Positions 25,492-34,748 of a stretch of DNA of 64,000 bases are shown here, piece after piece. Each line of letters opens with the position of its first letter. Positions within the stretch are counted from its first letter, which is position 1. This DNA comes from Companilactobacillus farciminis KCTC 3681 = DSM 20184 (GTDB lineage: Bacteria; Bacillota; Bacilli; Lactobacillales; Lactobacillaceae). The stretch lies in assembly GCF_002706745.1 (NCBI RefSeq), contig NZ_CP017702.1:2046001-2110000 (forward strand). The letters are read 5' to 3'. The notes under the pieces were generated by a model. It saw nothing but the letters and a program-made list of their open reading frames with translations. It did no database searches and was not told the origin of the DNA. The position numbers and the translations under genes are program-made.

Positions 25492-26508
25492 TTATTTGTT
25501 AGCTCGAATCAAGCGACTAATTTTGATAGCATTTCGTCTGATTGGTCCAATCGGTTCGATGTAGCGTCCGGCATACCATTTTTCAAAAGTATCGTTAATA
25601 ACTTTTTGCTGCTGGACTAGTTTTTCAACCGCTGTATCTATATCCGTCAACACAAATTTGAATTGCTGGCCTTGTTTCATCTGGACAAATCTATTCAAAT
25701 CGGCACGAATAATTGTTCCAATCACCGGATAGCCACCAGTCGTCTGACGGTCAGCCAATAAAGCAATCGGACTACCATCACGGGTGATCTGAATATTGCC
25801 CAAAACAGTTCCTTCTGACAGCAAGTTCTTGTTAGGAACTTCTAATTTAGGTCCATTGAGGCGATAACCCATTCGATCCATCTGTTCTGATATTTGGTAA
25901 ATTTCACTTTGAAATTGTTCGTGAGCACTTTGCGAAAACATCTCCCAATGTGGTCCTTTGACGAAATGAATCTCAGTAATTTTTTCCGATTTAAAAACGA
26001 TTTTTCGAGAACTTAAGCTAGGCATCACTACACTGTCTCGAATCGGTATCGTATCACCAGTTTCTAAAGCTCGTCCATCGAGTCCACCCATTTTTGTTCG
26101 TAAAGTTGTTGAACGACTGTCCAAAACCGGTTGAGTAATTACACCGCCGTTTGAAAAAGCTAAGTAGCCGTAATTGCCTTCAATCACTGGACCTATTTTT
26201 AAAATAGAACCTTCAGAAACTTCCACTACTTCGTTTTGCAATATCGGTTGATCGTTCAAAGTAGCATTGACTTTGCCACCAGTTAAAGCAATAAAGGAAT
26301 CGCAAGCAAATCGTAAAGTCGGACCGGTTGAAACAAACTCCAAGGATGCCGAATTGCGATGATTATTGACCAATAAATTAGCCAATTTATAACTAAATCT
26401 ATCCATCGCACCAGATTCAGGAAAACCTTCAATTTGGTGATTAGGACGTCCCAAATCCTGAACAGTAGTTGACAACCCTGGTTGAATAACACGAACAAAG
26501 TTAGCCAT
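25492..26508 (-). CDS. pxpC: 5-oxoprolinase subunit C (KipA; carboxyltransferase-like)
   Basis: A 338-residue protein of the KipA/PxpC family, which is homologous to the second half of the carboxyltransferase domain of urea carboxylase. Family features include VIQPGLSTTVQDLGRPNHQ, FPESGAMDRFSYKLAN, and GYPVIGTIIRADLNRFVQ near the end. The ATG at 26508 has AAGGAG nine bases upstream; a TTG at 26514 is also in frame. It overlaps pxpB by eight bases, as expected for subunits made together. Confidence 0.93.
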   Translation of the reverse strand: MANFVRVIQPGLSTTVQDLGRPNHQIEGFPESGAMDRFSYKLANLLVNNHRNSASLEFVSTGPTLRFACDSFIALTGGKVNATLNDQPILQNEVVEVSEGSILKIGPVIEGNYGYLAFSNGGVITQPVLDSRSTTLRTKMGGLDGRALETGDTIPIRDSVVMPSLSSRKIVFKSEKITEIHFVKGPHWEMFSQSAHEQFQSEIYQISEQMDRMGYRLNGPKLEVPNKNLLSEGTVLGNIQITRDGSPIALLADRQTTGGYPVIGTIIRADLNRFVQMKQGQQFKFVLTDIDTAVEKLVQQQKVINDTFEKWYAGRYIEPIGPIRRNAIKISRLIRANK

Positions 26509-27238
26509 TATCAATGTCTCCTTCCTTGATCACTTTTAATGAATACTTACCGGCAGCATCCAACTGCTGGATTTTCTGATATTCTTTTTCATCAATGGGA
26601 ACGAAACGAATGTAATCGCCAGAACGATATTTCAACTGTGGTCGGGCCGGATCATAAAGTTTAACTGGAGTTCGTCCCAATATACGCCATCCACCGGGAG
26701 ATTCGACCGGATACATCCCCGTCTGGGCTCCAGCAATACCAACGCTACCTGGGGCAATACTTTTACGAGGAACTTCAAGTCTTGGCATAGCAATCTTTTC
26801 AGGAACTGAACCCATGTATGCGAAGCCTGGCAAAAAGCCCATCATATAAATAAAATAATCTGTTCCTGAATGCAATTTGATCAATTCTTCAACACTGATA
26901 GCAGCAAATTTAGCCACATCTTCTAAGTCAGGACCATATTTTGGACTATAAAAAACAGGCAGTTCAATAATTGACCTGCCCGTTTTTGTTAGTTCATTTG
27001 AATTTACAATGATTTCATCAATTTGATTAACTAATTCTTTAAAAGAAGTTAAGTCAAAATCAAAATTGACGGTTAACGTATGATATGCAGGTATGACACC
27101 CGTAACCCCAACCGCCTTTTGTTCGATTAGTTCACGAGCTATATTTTGGATTAGTTTATTTTCTTCAACGTTGATCTGTTCGGGAAACTCGACTTCCAAA
27201 GACTGCTCGTTTACTTGAAAATAACTGTAATCCATCAT
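26501..27238 (-). CDS. pxpB: 5-oxoprolinase subunit B (KipI; carboxyltransferase-like)
   Basis: A 245-residue protein of the KipI/PxpB family, homologous to the first half of the urea carboxylase carboxyltransferase domain. Hallmarks are FLPGFAYMGSVPEKIAMPR, the PRKSIAPGSVGIAGAQTGMYP segment and SPGGWRILGRTP. It is the first gene of the operon. Either of two adjacent ATGs (27238 or 27235) follows GGAGGG. Confidence 0.94.
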   Translation of the reverse strand: MMDYSYFQVNEQSLEVEFPEQINVEENKLIQNIARELIEQKAVGVTGVIPAYHTLTVNFDFDLTSFKELVNQIDEIIVNSNELTKTGRSIIELPVFYSPKYGPDLEDVAKFAAISVEELIKLHSGTDYFIYMMGFLPGFAYMGSVPEKIAMPRLEVPRKSIAPGSVGIAGAQTGMYPVESPGGWRILGRTPVKLYDPARPQLKYRSGDYIRFVPIDEKEYQKIQQLDAAGKYSLKVIKEGDIDNG

Positions 27239-27273
27239 AAATACCCTCCATAAATTAGAAATAAATTAAATTA

Positions 27274-27302
27274 ATTGTAATATTGTTTCTTAAATGAATC
27301 AA
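27274..27302 (-). promoter_or_regulatory. Promoter of the pxp-acc operon
   Basis: On the minus strand TTGATT (27302-27297), a 17-base spacer and TACAAT (27279-27274) lie 36 bases before pxpB. Transcription from trpA could also read into it, since no terminator is visible after trpA. Confidence 0.7.
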
Positions 27303-27319
27303 TAAGTATTTTTTTCTTT

Positions 27320-28096
27320 TTATTCAAATAAGTTTTCTCTGATTGATTGTGAGTACTGTGCCAGCTGGTTTTGCACGTCAATTCCTCCTTCAGAAATAAT
27401 TTTGACTACCGCACTGCCAATAATAACTCCATCAGCAATTTCGGATAGTTTGCGCGCTTGTTCTGGTGAATGGATTCCAAAACCAATTGCGGCTGGCACA
27501 TCAGTCACTTTATGAATTCTATCAATTGTTTCTGACAAGTTTTGAATGGCAATTTCATCCCTAATTCCAGTTACACCAAGGGATGACACCACATAGATAA
27601 ATCCAGTAGCATTGCGAGCTATTTTTTCGATTCTGTCAGCAGATGTTGGAGCAATCAAGGGAATCAAAGCAATATCATATTCATCAGCATAAGATTTGAT
27701 CTCAGCTTGCTCTTCCAAAGGCAAATCGGGAATAACTAAACCAGAAACATCTAGTTCTTGGCATCTTCGACAAAACTTGTCATAGCCGTATTTGAACGGA
27801 ATATTCGCATAAGTTAGAAAAACTAGTGGAACCGAACTAGATTCCCTAACTTTTTCAACAATTTCAAAAACCGTCTCTGTATTAACACCGGCACTAAAGG
27901 CTCTTAAATCTGCTGCTTGAATCACTGGACCGTCAGCTACCGGATCTGAAAACGGAATTCCTAATTCCACAATGTCGGCACCATTTTTGGCTAACGTTAA
28001 AATACTTTCAACGGTTGTGTCAAAATCTGGATCATCAGCTACAACGAATGGAATGAAAGCTTTATTATTTTGAAATACTTTAGTTAAATTAGTCAT
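27320..28096 (-). CDS. trpA: Tryptophan synthase alpha subunit
   Basis: A 258-residue TIM-barrel subunit that cleaves indole-3-glycerol phosphate to indole. The catalytic pair is Glu44 ([10 protein letters not shown]) and Asp55 (ADGPVIQ), and the phosphate-binding VSSLGVTG and GFGI loops are present. It overlaps trpB by eight bases and is the last gene of the operon. Confidence 0.96.
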   Translation of the reverse strand: MTNLTKVFQNNKAFIPFVVADDPDFDTTVESILTLAKNGADIVELGIPFSDPVADGPVIQAADLRAFSAGVNTETVFEIVEKVRESSSVPLVFLTYANIPFKYGYDKFCRRCQELDVSGLVIPDLPLEEQAEIKSYADEYDIALIPLIAPTSADRIEKIARNATGFIYVVSSLGVTGIRDEIAIQNLSETIDRIHKVTDVPAAIGFGIHSPEQARKLSEIADGVIIGSAVVKIISEGGIDVQNQLAQYSQSIRENLFE

Positions 28097-29297
28097 CGAT
28101 ATCTACCCCTCTATACTTAGCAATTGATGAAACATCCTTATCTCCACGTCCAGAAACTGTACAAATAATGATTTGGTCTTTAGACATTTTTGGAGCGATT
28201 TTTTGAACGTAGGCTAAAGCGTGACAACTTTCAATCGCTGCAATGATACCTTCAGTTTTGGCAATATATTCAAAAGCATTGACCGCTTCATCATCTGTAA
28301 TACCAACATATTGCGCACGTTTTAATTCTGCTAAGCGAGCATGTTCTGGACCAACTCCCGGATAATCAAGTCCGGCTGAAATGGAATAAACTTTATCAAT
28401 TTGACCATCGTCATTTTGTAAGAAGAGTGACTTCATCCCGTGAAAAATTCCAACTGATCCACGTTCAATCGTTGCGGCAGTCTGGTCAGTATCGACACCT
28501 TTTCCAGCCGCTTCACAACCAATTAATTGAACATCTTTATCATCGATATAATCGGCAAAACTACCAATGGCATTACTACCACCGCCGACACAGGCAACGA
28601 CCATATCTGGTAATTTACCTTCGGTTTCTAAAATTTGTTGCTTCGATTCCTTGCTGATGACACTTTGAAAATCGTGCACCATTTCAGGGAACGGATAAGG
28701 TCCAACAGCTGATCCTAAAATGTAAAAAGTATCATCAACTCGACTAGCCCACTCTTGCATTGTGGCATTGACAGCATCCTTTAAGACCATTGAACCACTA
28801 GTAACAGCATGGACTTTGGCGCCGAGCAATTGCATTCGATAAACGTTCAATTTTTGTCTTTCGGTATCTTTTTTACCCATAAAAATCTCGCATTCCATCC
28901 CGAACAATGCTGCAATCGTAGCCGTGGCGACACCGTGTTGACCTGCTCCAGTTTCAGCAATCAAACGAGTTTTGCCCATTCTCTTTGCAATCAGAGCTTG
29001 TCCGATAACGTTGTTGATCTTGTGAGCTCCAGTATGATTCAAATCTTCACGCTTCAAGTAAATTTTGGCTCCACCAAGGTCTTTAGTCATTTTTTCTGCG
29101 TAATATAGTAATGATGGTCGGTTGGCGTAGTTGTTTAACAAATTGTGAAACTCTGCCAAAAATTCTGGATCATCTTTGTAGCGGTTATATGCTTTGGAAA
29201 CGGCATTGATTTCATTAACTAAAGTTTCTGGAATGTATTGACCTCCGAATTGACCATATTTTCTAATATCAGTTGTATCTTTTTGCATTTCTTTCAT
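28089..29297 (-). CDS. trpB: Tryptophan synthase beta subunit
   Basis: A 402-residue PLP enzyme joining indole and serine to make tryptophan. The PLP lysine is Lys93 in [11 protein letters not shown], the catalytic ETGAGQHG motif follows, and the phosphate loop is [13 protein letters not shown] eight bases before the ATG gives an efficient start. It forms the alpha-beta complex with TrpA. Confidence 0.97.
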   Translation of the reverse strand: MKEMQKDTTDIRKYGQFGGQYIPETLVNEINAVSKAYNRYKDDPEFLAEFHNLLNNYANRPSLLYYAEKMTKDLGGAKIYLKREDLNHTGAHKINNVIGQALIAKRMGKTRLIAETGAGQHGVATATIAALFGMECEIFMGKKDTERQKLNVYRMQLLGAKVHAVTSGSMVLKDAVNATMQEWASRVDDTFYILGSAVGPYPFPEMVHDFQSVISKESKQQILETEGKLPDMVVACVGGGSNAIGSFADYIDDKDVQLIGCEAAGKGVDTDQTAATIERGSVGIFHGMKSLFLQNDDGQIDKVYSISAGLDYPGVGPEHARLAELKRAQYVGITDDEAVNAFEYIAKTEGIIAAIESCHALAYVQKIAPKMSKDQIIICTVSGRGDKDVSSIAKYRGVDIDD

Positions 29298-29312
29298 AGG
29301 AAAATCCTCCGA

Positions 29313-29891
29313 TTATAATTGATGTACTAATTTGACTATCTCGTTGATTTTTTGTGGATCTTTTTGGTTGTTAGTTTCAACCCCTCGCGATAAATCAACA
29401 AATTGTGGTTTTATTGCTTTAATAGCAGTTGTTATGTTTTTTAAATTTAAGTTTCCAGCGATTATTAAAGGCTGAGAAAAATTGTTTTGATAATCTTGCC
29501 AATGAACTATTTTTCCATCCCCTTTGCCACTATCCAGCATGACGTAATCAGCTTGGGGGTCTCGTATTCGATCAGGTTTAAAAACTTTAATTACCGGGAT
29601 ATTTTGTTGCTGAAGTTTTTCTATGACAGTTTCACTTTCTGATCCGTGTAGTTGAATCATCGAAACAGCTTTACTTTTAATGGCCTTAAACATTTCTTCT
29701 AGTGGTGCATCTACGAAAACGCCAACACTCGGAATCTGGGGATCCAAATATTTTCTTAAGGTCATTGCTTGTGACAAACTAATTTGATGTCGACCAGAGG
29801 CAAAGATAAATCCGGCTAAATCTGGTTTTGCTACGTTTACGGCTGCAATGTCTTTTGGTGTCATCAAGCCGCATATTTTTATTTTTGTCAT
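29313..29891 (-). CDS. trpF: Phosphoribosylanthranilate isomerase
   Basis: A 192-residue TIM barrel, slightly short for the family. Catalytic Cys7 is in KICGL and the general acid Asp in VMLDSGKGDG; the phosphate-binding end DLSRGVETN is intact. No good ribosome binding site is visible; with only three bases after the trpC stop codon, translation is probably coupled to trpC. Confidence 0.94.
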   Translation of the reverse strand: MTKIKICGLMTPKDIAAVNVAKPDLAGFIFASGRHQISLSQAMTLRKYLDPQIPSVGVFVDAPLEEMFKAIKSKAVSMIQLHGSESETVIEKLQQQNIPVIKVFKPDRIRDPQADYVMLDSGKGDGKIVHWQDYQNNFSQPLIIAGNLNLKNITTAIKAIKPQFVDLSRGVETNNQKDPQKINEIVKLVHQL

Positions 29892-29894
29892 AAT

Positions 29895-30674
29895 TTACAC
29901 ACTTTTGAAATCATTGATAATTTCAGCTTTATTTTTAGCTTTCATAAATGTTTCACCAATCAAAACTCCATTGATACCAGCCTTTTTCAGCAGTTTAATA
30001 TCAGCTTTTGTCTTGATGCCACTTTCGGCAATCACGGGAATATCAACTGGAATCAATTTCTTCAATTTAAGGCTGTTATTGAAATTGACTGAAAAATCTT
30101 TTAAATTGCGATTGTTGATGCCAATAATTTCACTTTTAGCTCGTAAAGCGCGCTTTAATTCTGTTTCGTCATGTACTTCTACGATGGCTGCTAAACCTAA
30201 TTCTTTGGCTAATTTTAAATAATCTTTCAACTGTTCATCTGACAGGATTGCCACTATTAACAGGATCAAACTAGCCTGGGCAATTTTAGCTTGGTAAATC
30301 ATGTAAGGATCAATCGTAAAATCCTTGCGCAAAACTGGTAGATCAACTTCTTGTGTGATTTGTTGTAAATATTTTAAATTGCCTTGAAAATAATCAGGTT
30401 CAGTCAAAACAGAAATCATATCAATCTTATTGGCTTGGTATTCTTGAGCAATTTCTAAGTATGGAAAGTCTTGAACAATCACACCTTTTGATGGTGAAGC
30501 CTTTTTGATTTCGGCGATGAAGATCAATTCTGGTTCTAACAACTTATTAACAATCAACTGTGGATTCTTCATTGGCGCTTTTTGGCTTTGTTTTTTTAGA
30601 GTAGCTAAACTTTGTAACTTTTTTTCTCTTATCAGTCGTTGTTTGGTCGCTGTAACTAAATCGTCTAATATCAA
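29895..30674 (-). CDS. trpC: Indole-3-glycerol phosphate synthase
   Basis: A 259-residue TIM barrel closing the indole ring. The segment FIAEIKKASPSKG holds the catalytic Lys and substrate contacts, VLRKDF and IIGINNRNL follow, and ESGI and GVLIGETFMK close the barrel. Its ATG overlaps the trpD stop in an ATGA arrangement. Confidence 0.96.
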   Translation of the reverse strand: MILDDLVTATKQRLIREKKLQSLATLKKQSQKAPMKNPQLIVNKLLEPELIFIAEIKKASPSKGVIVQDFPYLEIAQEYQANKIDMISVLTEPDYFQGNLKYLQQITQEVDLPVLRKDFTIDPYMIYQAKIAQASLILLIVAILSDEQLKDYLKLAKELGLAAIVEVHDETELKRALRAKSEIIGINNRNLKDFSVNFNNSLKLKKLIPVDIPVIAESGIKTKADIKLLKKAGINGVLIGETFMKAKNKAEIINDFKSV

Positions 30675-31690
30675 GCTGCAACACCAGCTTCAGTTAATTT
30701 GATAAATTGATTTAGTTTAGCTAGTGCCTGTCCACTGTCGATTGTTTGTCTAGCAATCGTGATAGCTTGTTGGATTGAAAGTTCTGGTCTAGCTGTATGA
30801 ATGGCTAAGGCCGAATTTAGTAAAATGATGTCACGTTTAGCACCACTTTGACCGTTTAAAATTTCTAAAGTAATTTGAGCATTTTCTTGTGGTGTGCCAC
30901 CGATAATTTGATTTTTAGTTGCCCGATTTAAACCAAATTGTTCGGGGGTGATTTCATATTTCTTGAAATTATCGCCGTGTACTTCCATCACCGTAGTTGG
31001 TGCAGAAATTGAAGCTTCGTCGAATCCATCTTGACCATGAATTACTAAGGCATTCTTTACACCCAACTGTTGTAAAACTTTTGCCATTGGTTCAACTAGG
31101 CTTTCATCATAAACACCCAACACTTGGCTATTGGCATGAGCTGGATTTGCTAGTGGACCTAGGATATTGAATAGAGTTCTGATTCCTAATTCCTTTCTGA
31201 TCGGAGCGACAAATTTCATTGCCTTGTGATATTCCTGGGCGAACAAGAAACAGATGCCGATTTGATTGAGAATAGCTTCACTTCGTTTAGGATCGACTTG
31301 AATTTTGACCCCAAGAGATTCCAAAACATCAGCGGCGCCACTCTTTGAACTAGCGGCTCGATTGCCATGTTTAGCAACTGGAATTCCACTGGCTGCAACG
31401 ACTAAAGCTGAAGTAGTAGAGATATTAAATGAATTAGAATGATCTCCGCCAGTACCAACGATTTCTAACACTGGTTCATCAGCGTGAAATTCTAAAGCTC
31501 GGTTTCTCATAGCATTGGCAGCTCCAGCAATTTCTTCTACGGTTTCTTTTTTCACACTCAAAGCGGTTAAGAAACTAGCAATTTGAATGGGACTAGTTTT
31601 ACCCGTCATTATTTCATCGATCACTTGGTTAGTTTCTTCAAAAGTTAAATCTGTACCTGCGGCAATTTTTTTAATAGCATTTTCAATCAT
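30671..31690 (-). CDS. trpD: Anthranilate phosphoribosyltransferase
   Basis: A 339-residue enzyme transferring phosphoribosyl to anthranilate. The signature VGTGGDHSNSFNISTTSA and the KHGNRAASSKSGAADVLE segment are intact. The ATG at 31690 has GGAGG eight bases upstream; an in-frame TTG at 31705 lies before that site. It is the first enzyme gene of this operon: trpE and trpG, which normally precede it, are not in the window. Confidence 0.96.
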   Translation of the reverse strand: MIENAIKKIAAGTDLTFEETNQVIDEIMTGKTSPIQIASFLTALSVKKETVEEIAGAANAMRNRALEFHADEPVLEIVGTGGDHSNSFNISTTSALVVAASGIPVAKHGNRAASSKSGAADVLESLGVKIQVDPKRSEAILNQIGICFLFAQEYHKAMKFVAPIRKELGIRTLFNILGPLANPAHANSQVLGVYDESLVEPMAKVLQQLGVKNALVIHGQDGFDEASISAPTTVMEVHGDNFKKYEITPEQFGLNRATKNQIIGGTPQENAQITLEILNGQSGAKRDIILLNSALAIHTARPELSIQQAITIARQTIDSGQALAKLNQFIKLTEAGVAA

Positions 31691-31721
31691 TTTTTCTTCC
31701 TCCAAATTAATAGCCTGTTAA

Positions 31722-31757
31722 TTAATTTGAAGTTTGCCATCGTCTATCATTTTTCAT
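31722..31757 (-). CDS. Possible 11-codon leader peptide (one Trp codon) before trpD
   Basis: A tiny frame MKNDRRWQTSN lies between the T-box terminator and trpD, with an excellent AAGGAGG seven bases before its ATG. It contains a single Trp codon. It may be a translated leader, a remnant of a lost upstream gene such as trpE, or chance. No antiterminator structure is seen after it. Confidence 0.35.
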   Translation of the reverse strand: MKNDRRWQTSN

Positions 31758-31776
31758 AAGAAAGCCTCCTTGAGAA

Positions 31777-32094
31777 TAAAAAAAATCCGTCCATAAACAA
31801 TTAAGTTTAAGGACGGATTACCCGCGGTGCCACCTTATTTTAATGGAGAAAAATAGAGTATACCAAAAATATACTCAAATTCTTCATCCATTACTCTTAG
31901 CGAAGGACCAACATCCTCCCGACAACTTACGTATGCCTGACGTCTTCCCGTACTATAACTTCGGGGAAACCCTCGATGGTCCATTTAATTATCTGCGTTC
32001 GACTGCCATTCTCAGCACCGGCAATTCTCTGGGCGTGCACAATAATCTTGATCTCCATCTCATCGGTTTATGGACGAATTAATTTGTTGTTATG
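31777..32094 (-). promoter_or_regulatory. Tryptophan T-box riboswitch of the trp operon
   Basis: On the minus strand the conserved T-box AAGGTGGCACCGCGG lies at 31836-31822. The specifier triplet TGG (Trp) is at 31983-31981, followed by ACC, and stem I is closed by GATGG / CCATC around it. The acceptor-pairing UGGC would match a tRNA-Trp ending GCCA. The terminator ATCCGTCC / GGACGGAT (31818-31785) ends in eight T residues. Uncharged tRNA-Trp would stabilise the antiterminator and switch on trpDCFBA. Confidence 0.95.
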
Positions 32095-32123
32095 AGATTA
32101 AATCTTAATCTTATTTTTGTCAA
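32095..32123 (-). promoter_or_regulatory. Promoter of the T-box-trp operon
   Basis: On the minus strand a perfect TTGACA (32123-32118), 17 bases, then TAATCT (32100-32095). Confidence 0.85.
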
Positions 32124-32158
32124 CAGTTAAATTGGAATTTTTTTAATTTTATTAAAAA

Positions 32159-32656
32159 TCACAAACATTTTTTAGCAATTTTTTCCGTAGATTCATCAAA
32201 AGCCACAAAATAAATTCGTGCATCTAAATCAAATTTCTTCACGTTTTCCACAGCAATATTAATAGCTTCTTCTAGTGGATAACCATAAACACCAGTGCTT
32301 AAGAACGGAATGGCTAAAGAATTTACTTCTAATTTTTGAGCAAGTTTCATAATTGATTGGTAGGCAGCTGCTAGTAATTCAGCTTCGCCATGTTCACCGT
32401 CTTGATATTTAGGTCCAACTGCATGAATAACATAGTCAGCGTTCAAATCAAATGCCGGCGTATACACAGCAGTACCTGTAGGGGTTCCACCGAACTTCAA
32501 CATAGCTCGACCAAGCTCTGGACCAGCCTTCTTATTGATTGCTCCATCAACTCCACCACCTGGTACTAAAGCAGAATTGGCTGCATTGACGATTGCATCG
32601 ACGTGAAATGGTAAATAAGCAATATCGCCTTTGATAATTGAAAATTTTTCCATCAT
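32159..32656 (-). CDS. Macrodomain protein (O-acetyl-ADP-ribose deacetylase type)
   Basis: A 165-residue single macrodomain. The ADP-ribose-binding segments are VDAIVNAANSALVPGGGVDGAIN and the later LSTGVYGYPLEEA, with the Asn and Asp positions used by YmdB-type deacetylases. It likely removes ADP-ribose or acetyl groups from ADP-ribose derivatives in the cytoplasm. It follows the Cof phosphatase by nine bases and is probably in its operon. Confidence 0.92.
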   Translation of the reverse strand: MMEKFSIIKGDIAYLPFHVDAIVNAANSALVPGGGVDGAINKKAGPELGRAMLKFGGTPTGTAVYTPAFDLNADYVIHAVGPKYQDGEHGEAELLAAAYQSIMKLAQKLEVNSLAIPFLSTGVYGYPLEEAINIAVENVKKFDLDARIYFVAFDESTEKIAKKCL

Positions 32657-32665
32657 ACTAACTCC

Positions 32666-33487
32666 CTAGAGAGCGTATTTCTCAATAGCTTTTGATACGC
32701 CATTTTGATTATTAGTCTCTGTTACCACATTAGCACATTTTTGAACTTCAACTGGAGCATTTTGCATTGCAACGCCTAATCCAGCAATTTTTAACATCGG
32801 TACGTCATTGAAATTATCGCCCAAAGTCATCGTATTTGCTAAATCCAATTGATAAGTTTTAGCCAATTCACGTAAAGCTTTTTCTTTAGAAACATTGCTG
32901 TTAGTAATTTCTAAATAATTAGGTTTTGATAAGTAAAACGAACTATTTGAGAAACCTGACTGCTTGAAGTAATTTAAAGCACGTTGAATTTGCTCAGTTT
33001 CGCCAATCAACAACAATTTGTGAATTGGTACGGTATGTTCTGCAATTAGTTTTGGCAAGTTCTTAACGATTGGATCCATTTTAGTAATATCAGCTTCAAC
33101 TTTAACCCACTTATCTAAATCATTGACATACCAATCAGAACCTGAATATAAATTGACAGAGACTTCTGGGAATTTTTGTCCAAGAATCGTAAGCATCTCT
33201 CCCACTTCAGGTACATTTAATTCATGTCTCAAAATAGTGGTATAGTTTTCTTCATGTAAATCTTTGACGACTAAAGCACCGTTATAACAAGCAATCGGAT
33301 TGTCCAAAACATCCAAGTCTGCAGCAATCTGACGCATTCCTTCAGGAGATCTAGCAGAAGCCAAAACAAAGGGTACACCTTTTTGACGCAACTTCTTAAT
33401 AGCGGCTTTTAAGCCAGTATCAATCACATTGTCATCATTTAAAATCGTCCCATCAATATCACTCAAAATCAGTTTAATTTCACTCAT
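32666..33487 (-). CDS. Cof-type HAD phosphatase
   Basis: A 273-residue HAD phosphatase of the Cof subfamily with C2 cap. Motif I is SDIDGT with Asp10 and Asp12, motif II is in LASARSPEG, and motif IV GDNFNDVPML is typical of the subfamily, as is the KEKAL lysine. Substrates are usually sugar phosphates, flavin mononucleotide or PLP. The ATG at 33487 has AGGAGG upstream; codons further upstream lie in the divergent promoter region. Confidence 0.92.
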   Translation of the reverse strand: MSEIKLILSDIDGTILNDDNVIDTGLKAAIKKLRQKGVPFVLASARSPEGMRQIAADLDVLDNPIACYNGALVVKDLHEENYTTILRHELNVPEVGEMLTILGQKFPEVSVNLYSGSDWYVNDLDKWVKVEADITKMDPIVKNLPKLIAEHTVPIHKLLLIGETEQIQRALNYFKQSGFSNSSFYLSKPNYLEITNSNVSKEKALRELAKTYQLDLANTMTLGDNFNDVPMLKIAGLGVAMQNAPVEVQKCANVVTETNNQNGVSKAIEKYAL

Positions 33488-33597
33488 CAAAAAACCTCCT
33501 CTATTCTCATTATGACATGAATAACTAGGTGTTGCTAATAAGGTTTCAGAAGTACTGCAATATGCTAAAATTAAAATGATTATAGGGAGGTGAATTA

Positions 33598-34701
33598 ATG
33601 AACGGACTCGCTTCGTACATGAATGAACTTCAAGGGATGTCAATTTATTGGGGGATTATTACGTTAATTCTTTTTGGCATTTTCTTGGGATTATGGCTCT
33701 ACGAACCACGCCGATTAGTAAATGGGATTACTTTTACAATTTTCTTTATCAGTTTCTTGGCTGAATTAGCACTTTTGATTTTTAGCACCGCCAACTTAAT
33801 ATTCGTCACCACGATGGGAATTCTTTTCTTAGTTATCGTAGCTATCATCGTCATCACTTTAGCCATGATGTGGCTGCTTCTTTTGTGGAATGCTTTTATC
33901 GTTTGGAAAAGGGAAAGTCACACTTTGCCGAATATGTTGACATTACTGTTAGCAATATTCTTGATTGTCTTATGGTTTGCCAATACCTTCATGGCTGGAC
34001 ATTCTCAATTCTTGCCAGATTGGTTCAATGCTTTACTCGGCGGATTACCAATTGTTGGTACTTACTTAGTGATTTGCTCGTACAATTTCTTAGTAAACGT
34101 GCTGTTGTATCAATTCTTACCTAGACGTTATAAAGCTAATTACTTAATCGTCCTTGGTGCTGGCTTGATCAATGGAGATCAGGTTTCGACTTTACTAGGC
34201 AATCGTATCAAAGCAGCCATCAAATTTGCTCAAAAACAAGTTAAAAAAGGCCGTCCGGCACCAAAGATCGTCTTTTCTGGTGGTCAAGGTCCCGACGAAA
34301 AATTGTCTGAAGCTCAAGCGATGGCCGACTTTGCGATTGAACAAGGTTGGGATAAAGATTTGGTTCTTCTAGAAGATAAATCACGCAACACTTTGCAAAA
34401 TATGCAATATTCTAAAGAACTGATTCAAAAAGATTTCGGCAGTGACAAAGCTTATATCAAGTTTTTTAGTAATAATTATCACATTTTTAGAGCTGGAATT
34501 TACGCCAAGATGGCACATTTAGCTGCTAACGGGGTTGGTGCTCCAACTCGCTTTTACTTTTTGCCCAATGCTTTAATTAGAGAATTCGTTGCCGTCTTCT
34601 TGATGAACAAGAAACGACATTTTATCGTAATTGGCCTAATTGCACTCTTCAGTTTACTAATGGTTATCATTACCATTTACACTAGCTTTGTGGCCAAGTA
34701 A
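33598..34701 (+). CDS. YdcF/ElyC-type membrane protein (DUF218)
   Basis: A 367-residue protein with about five membrane helices in residues 15-175, a cytoplasmic or extracytoplasmic DUF218 domain from about 180 to 330 (LIVLGAGLINGDQ, IVFSGGQGPDEKLSEAQAMA, EDKSRNTLQNMQYS), and a last helix at the C-terminus. Relatives in enterobacteria affect cell-envelope precursor metabolism; the function in lactobacilli is unknown. GGGAGGTG precedes the ATG, and an extended -10 TGCTAAAAT lies near 33563-33571. Confidence 0.88.
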   Translation: MNGLASYMNELQGMSIYWGIITLILFGIFLGLWLYEPRRLVNGITFTIFFISFLAELALLIFSTANLIFVTTMGILFLVIVAIIVITLAMMWLLLLWNAFIVWKRESHTLPNMLTLLLAIFLIVLWFANTFMAGHSQFLPDWFNALLGGLPIVGTYLVICSYNFLVNVLLYQFLPRRYKANYLIVLGAGLINGDQVSTLLGNRIKAAIKFAQKQVKKGRPAPKIVFSGGQGPDEKLSEAQAMADFAIEQGWDKDLVLLEDKSRNTLQNMQYSKELIQKDFGSDKAYIKFFSNNYHIFRAGIYAKMAHLAANGVGAPTRFYFLPNALIREFVAVFLMNKKRHFIVIGLIALFSLLMVIITIYTSFVAK

Positions 34702-34703
34702 AA

Positions 34704-34745
34704 AAAAGAAGCTTTCGGAGATATATACTCTGAAAGCTTCTTTTT
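34704..34745. terminator. Bidirectional terminator
   Basis: The stem AAAAGAAGCTTTC...GAG / CTC...GAAAGCTTCTTTT around ATATATA lies between convergent genes, with A and T tracts on either side. Confidence 0.88.
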
Positions 34746-34748
34746 CTG

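Noticed and set aside
31843..32082. 79-codon plus-strand frame
   Set aside because: It lies wholly within the tryptophan T-box leader on the other strand; the sequence is explained by RNA structure.
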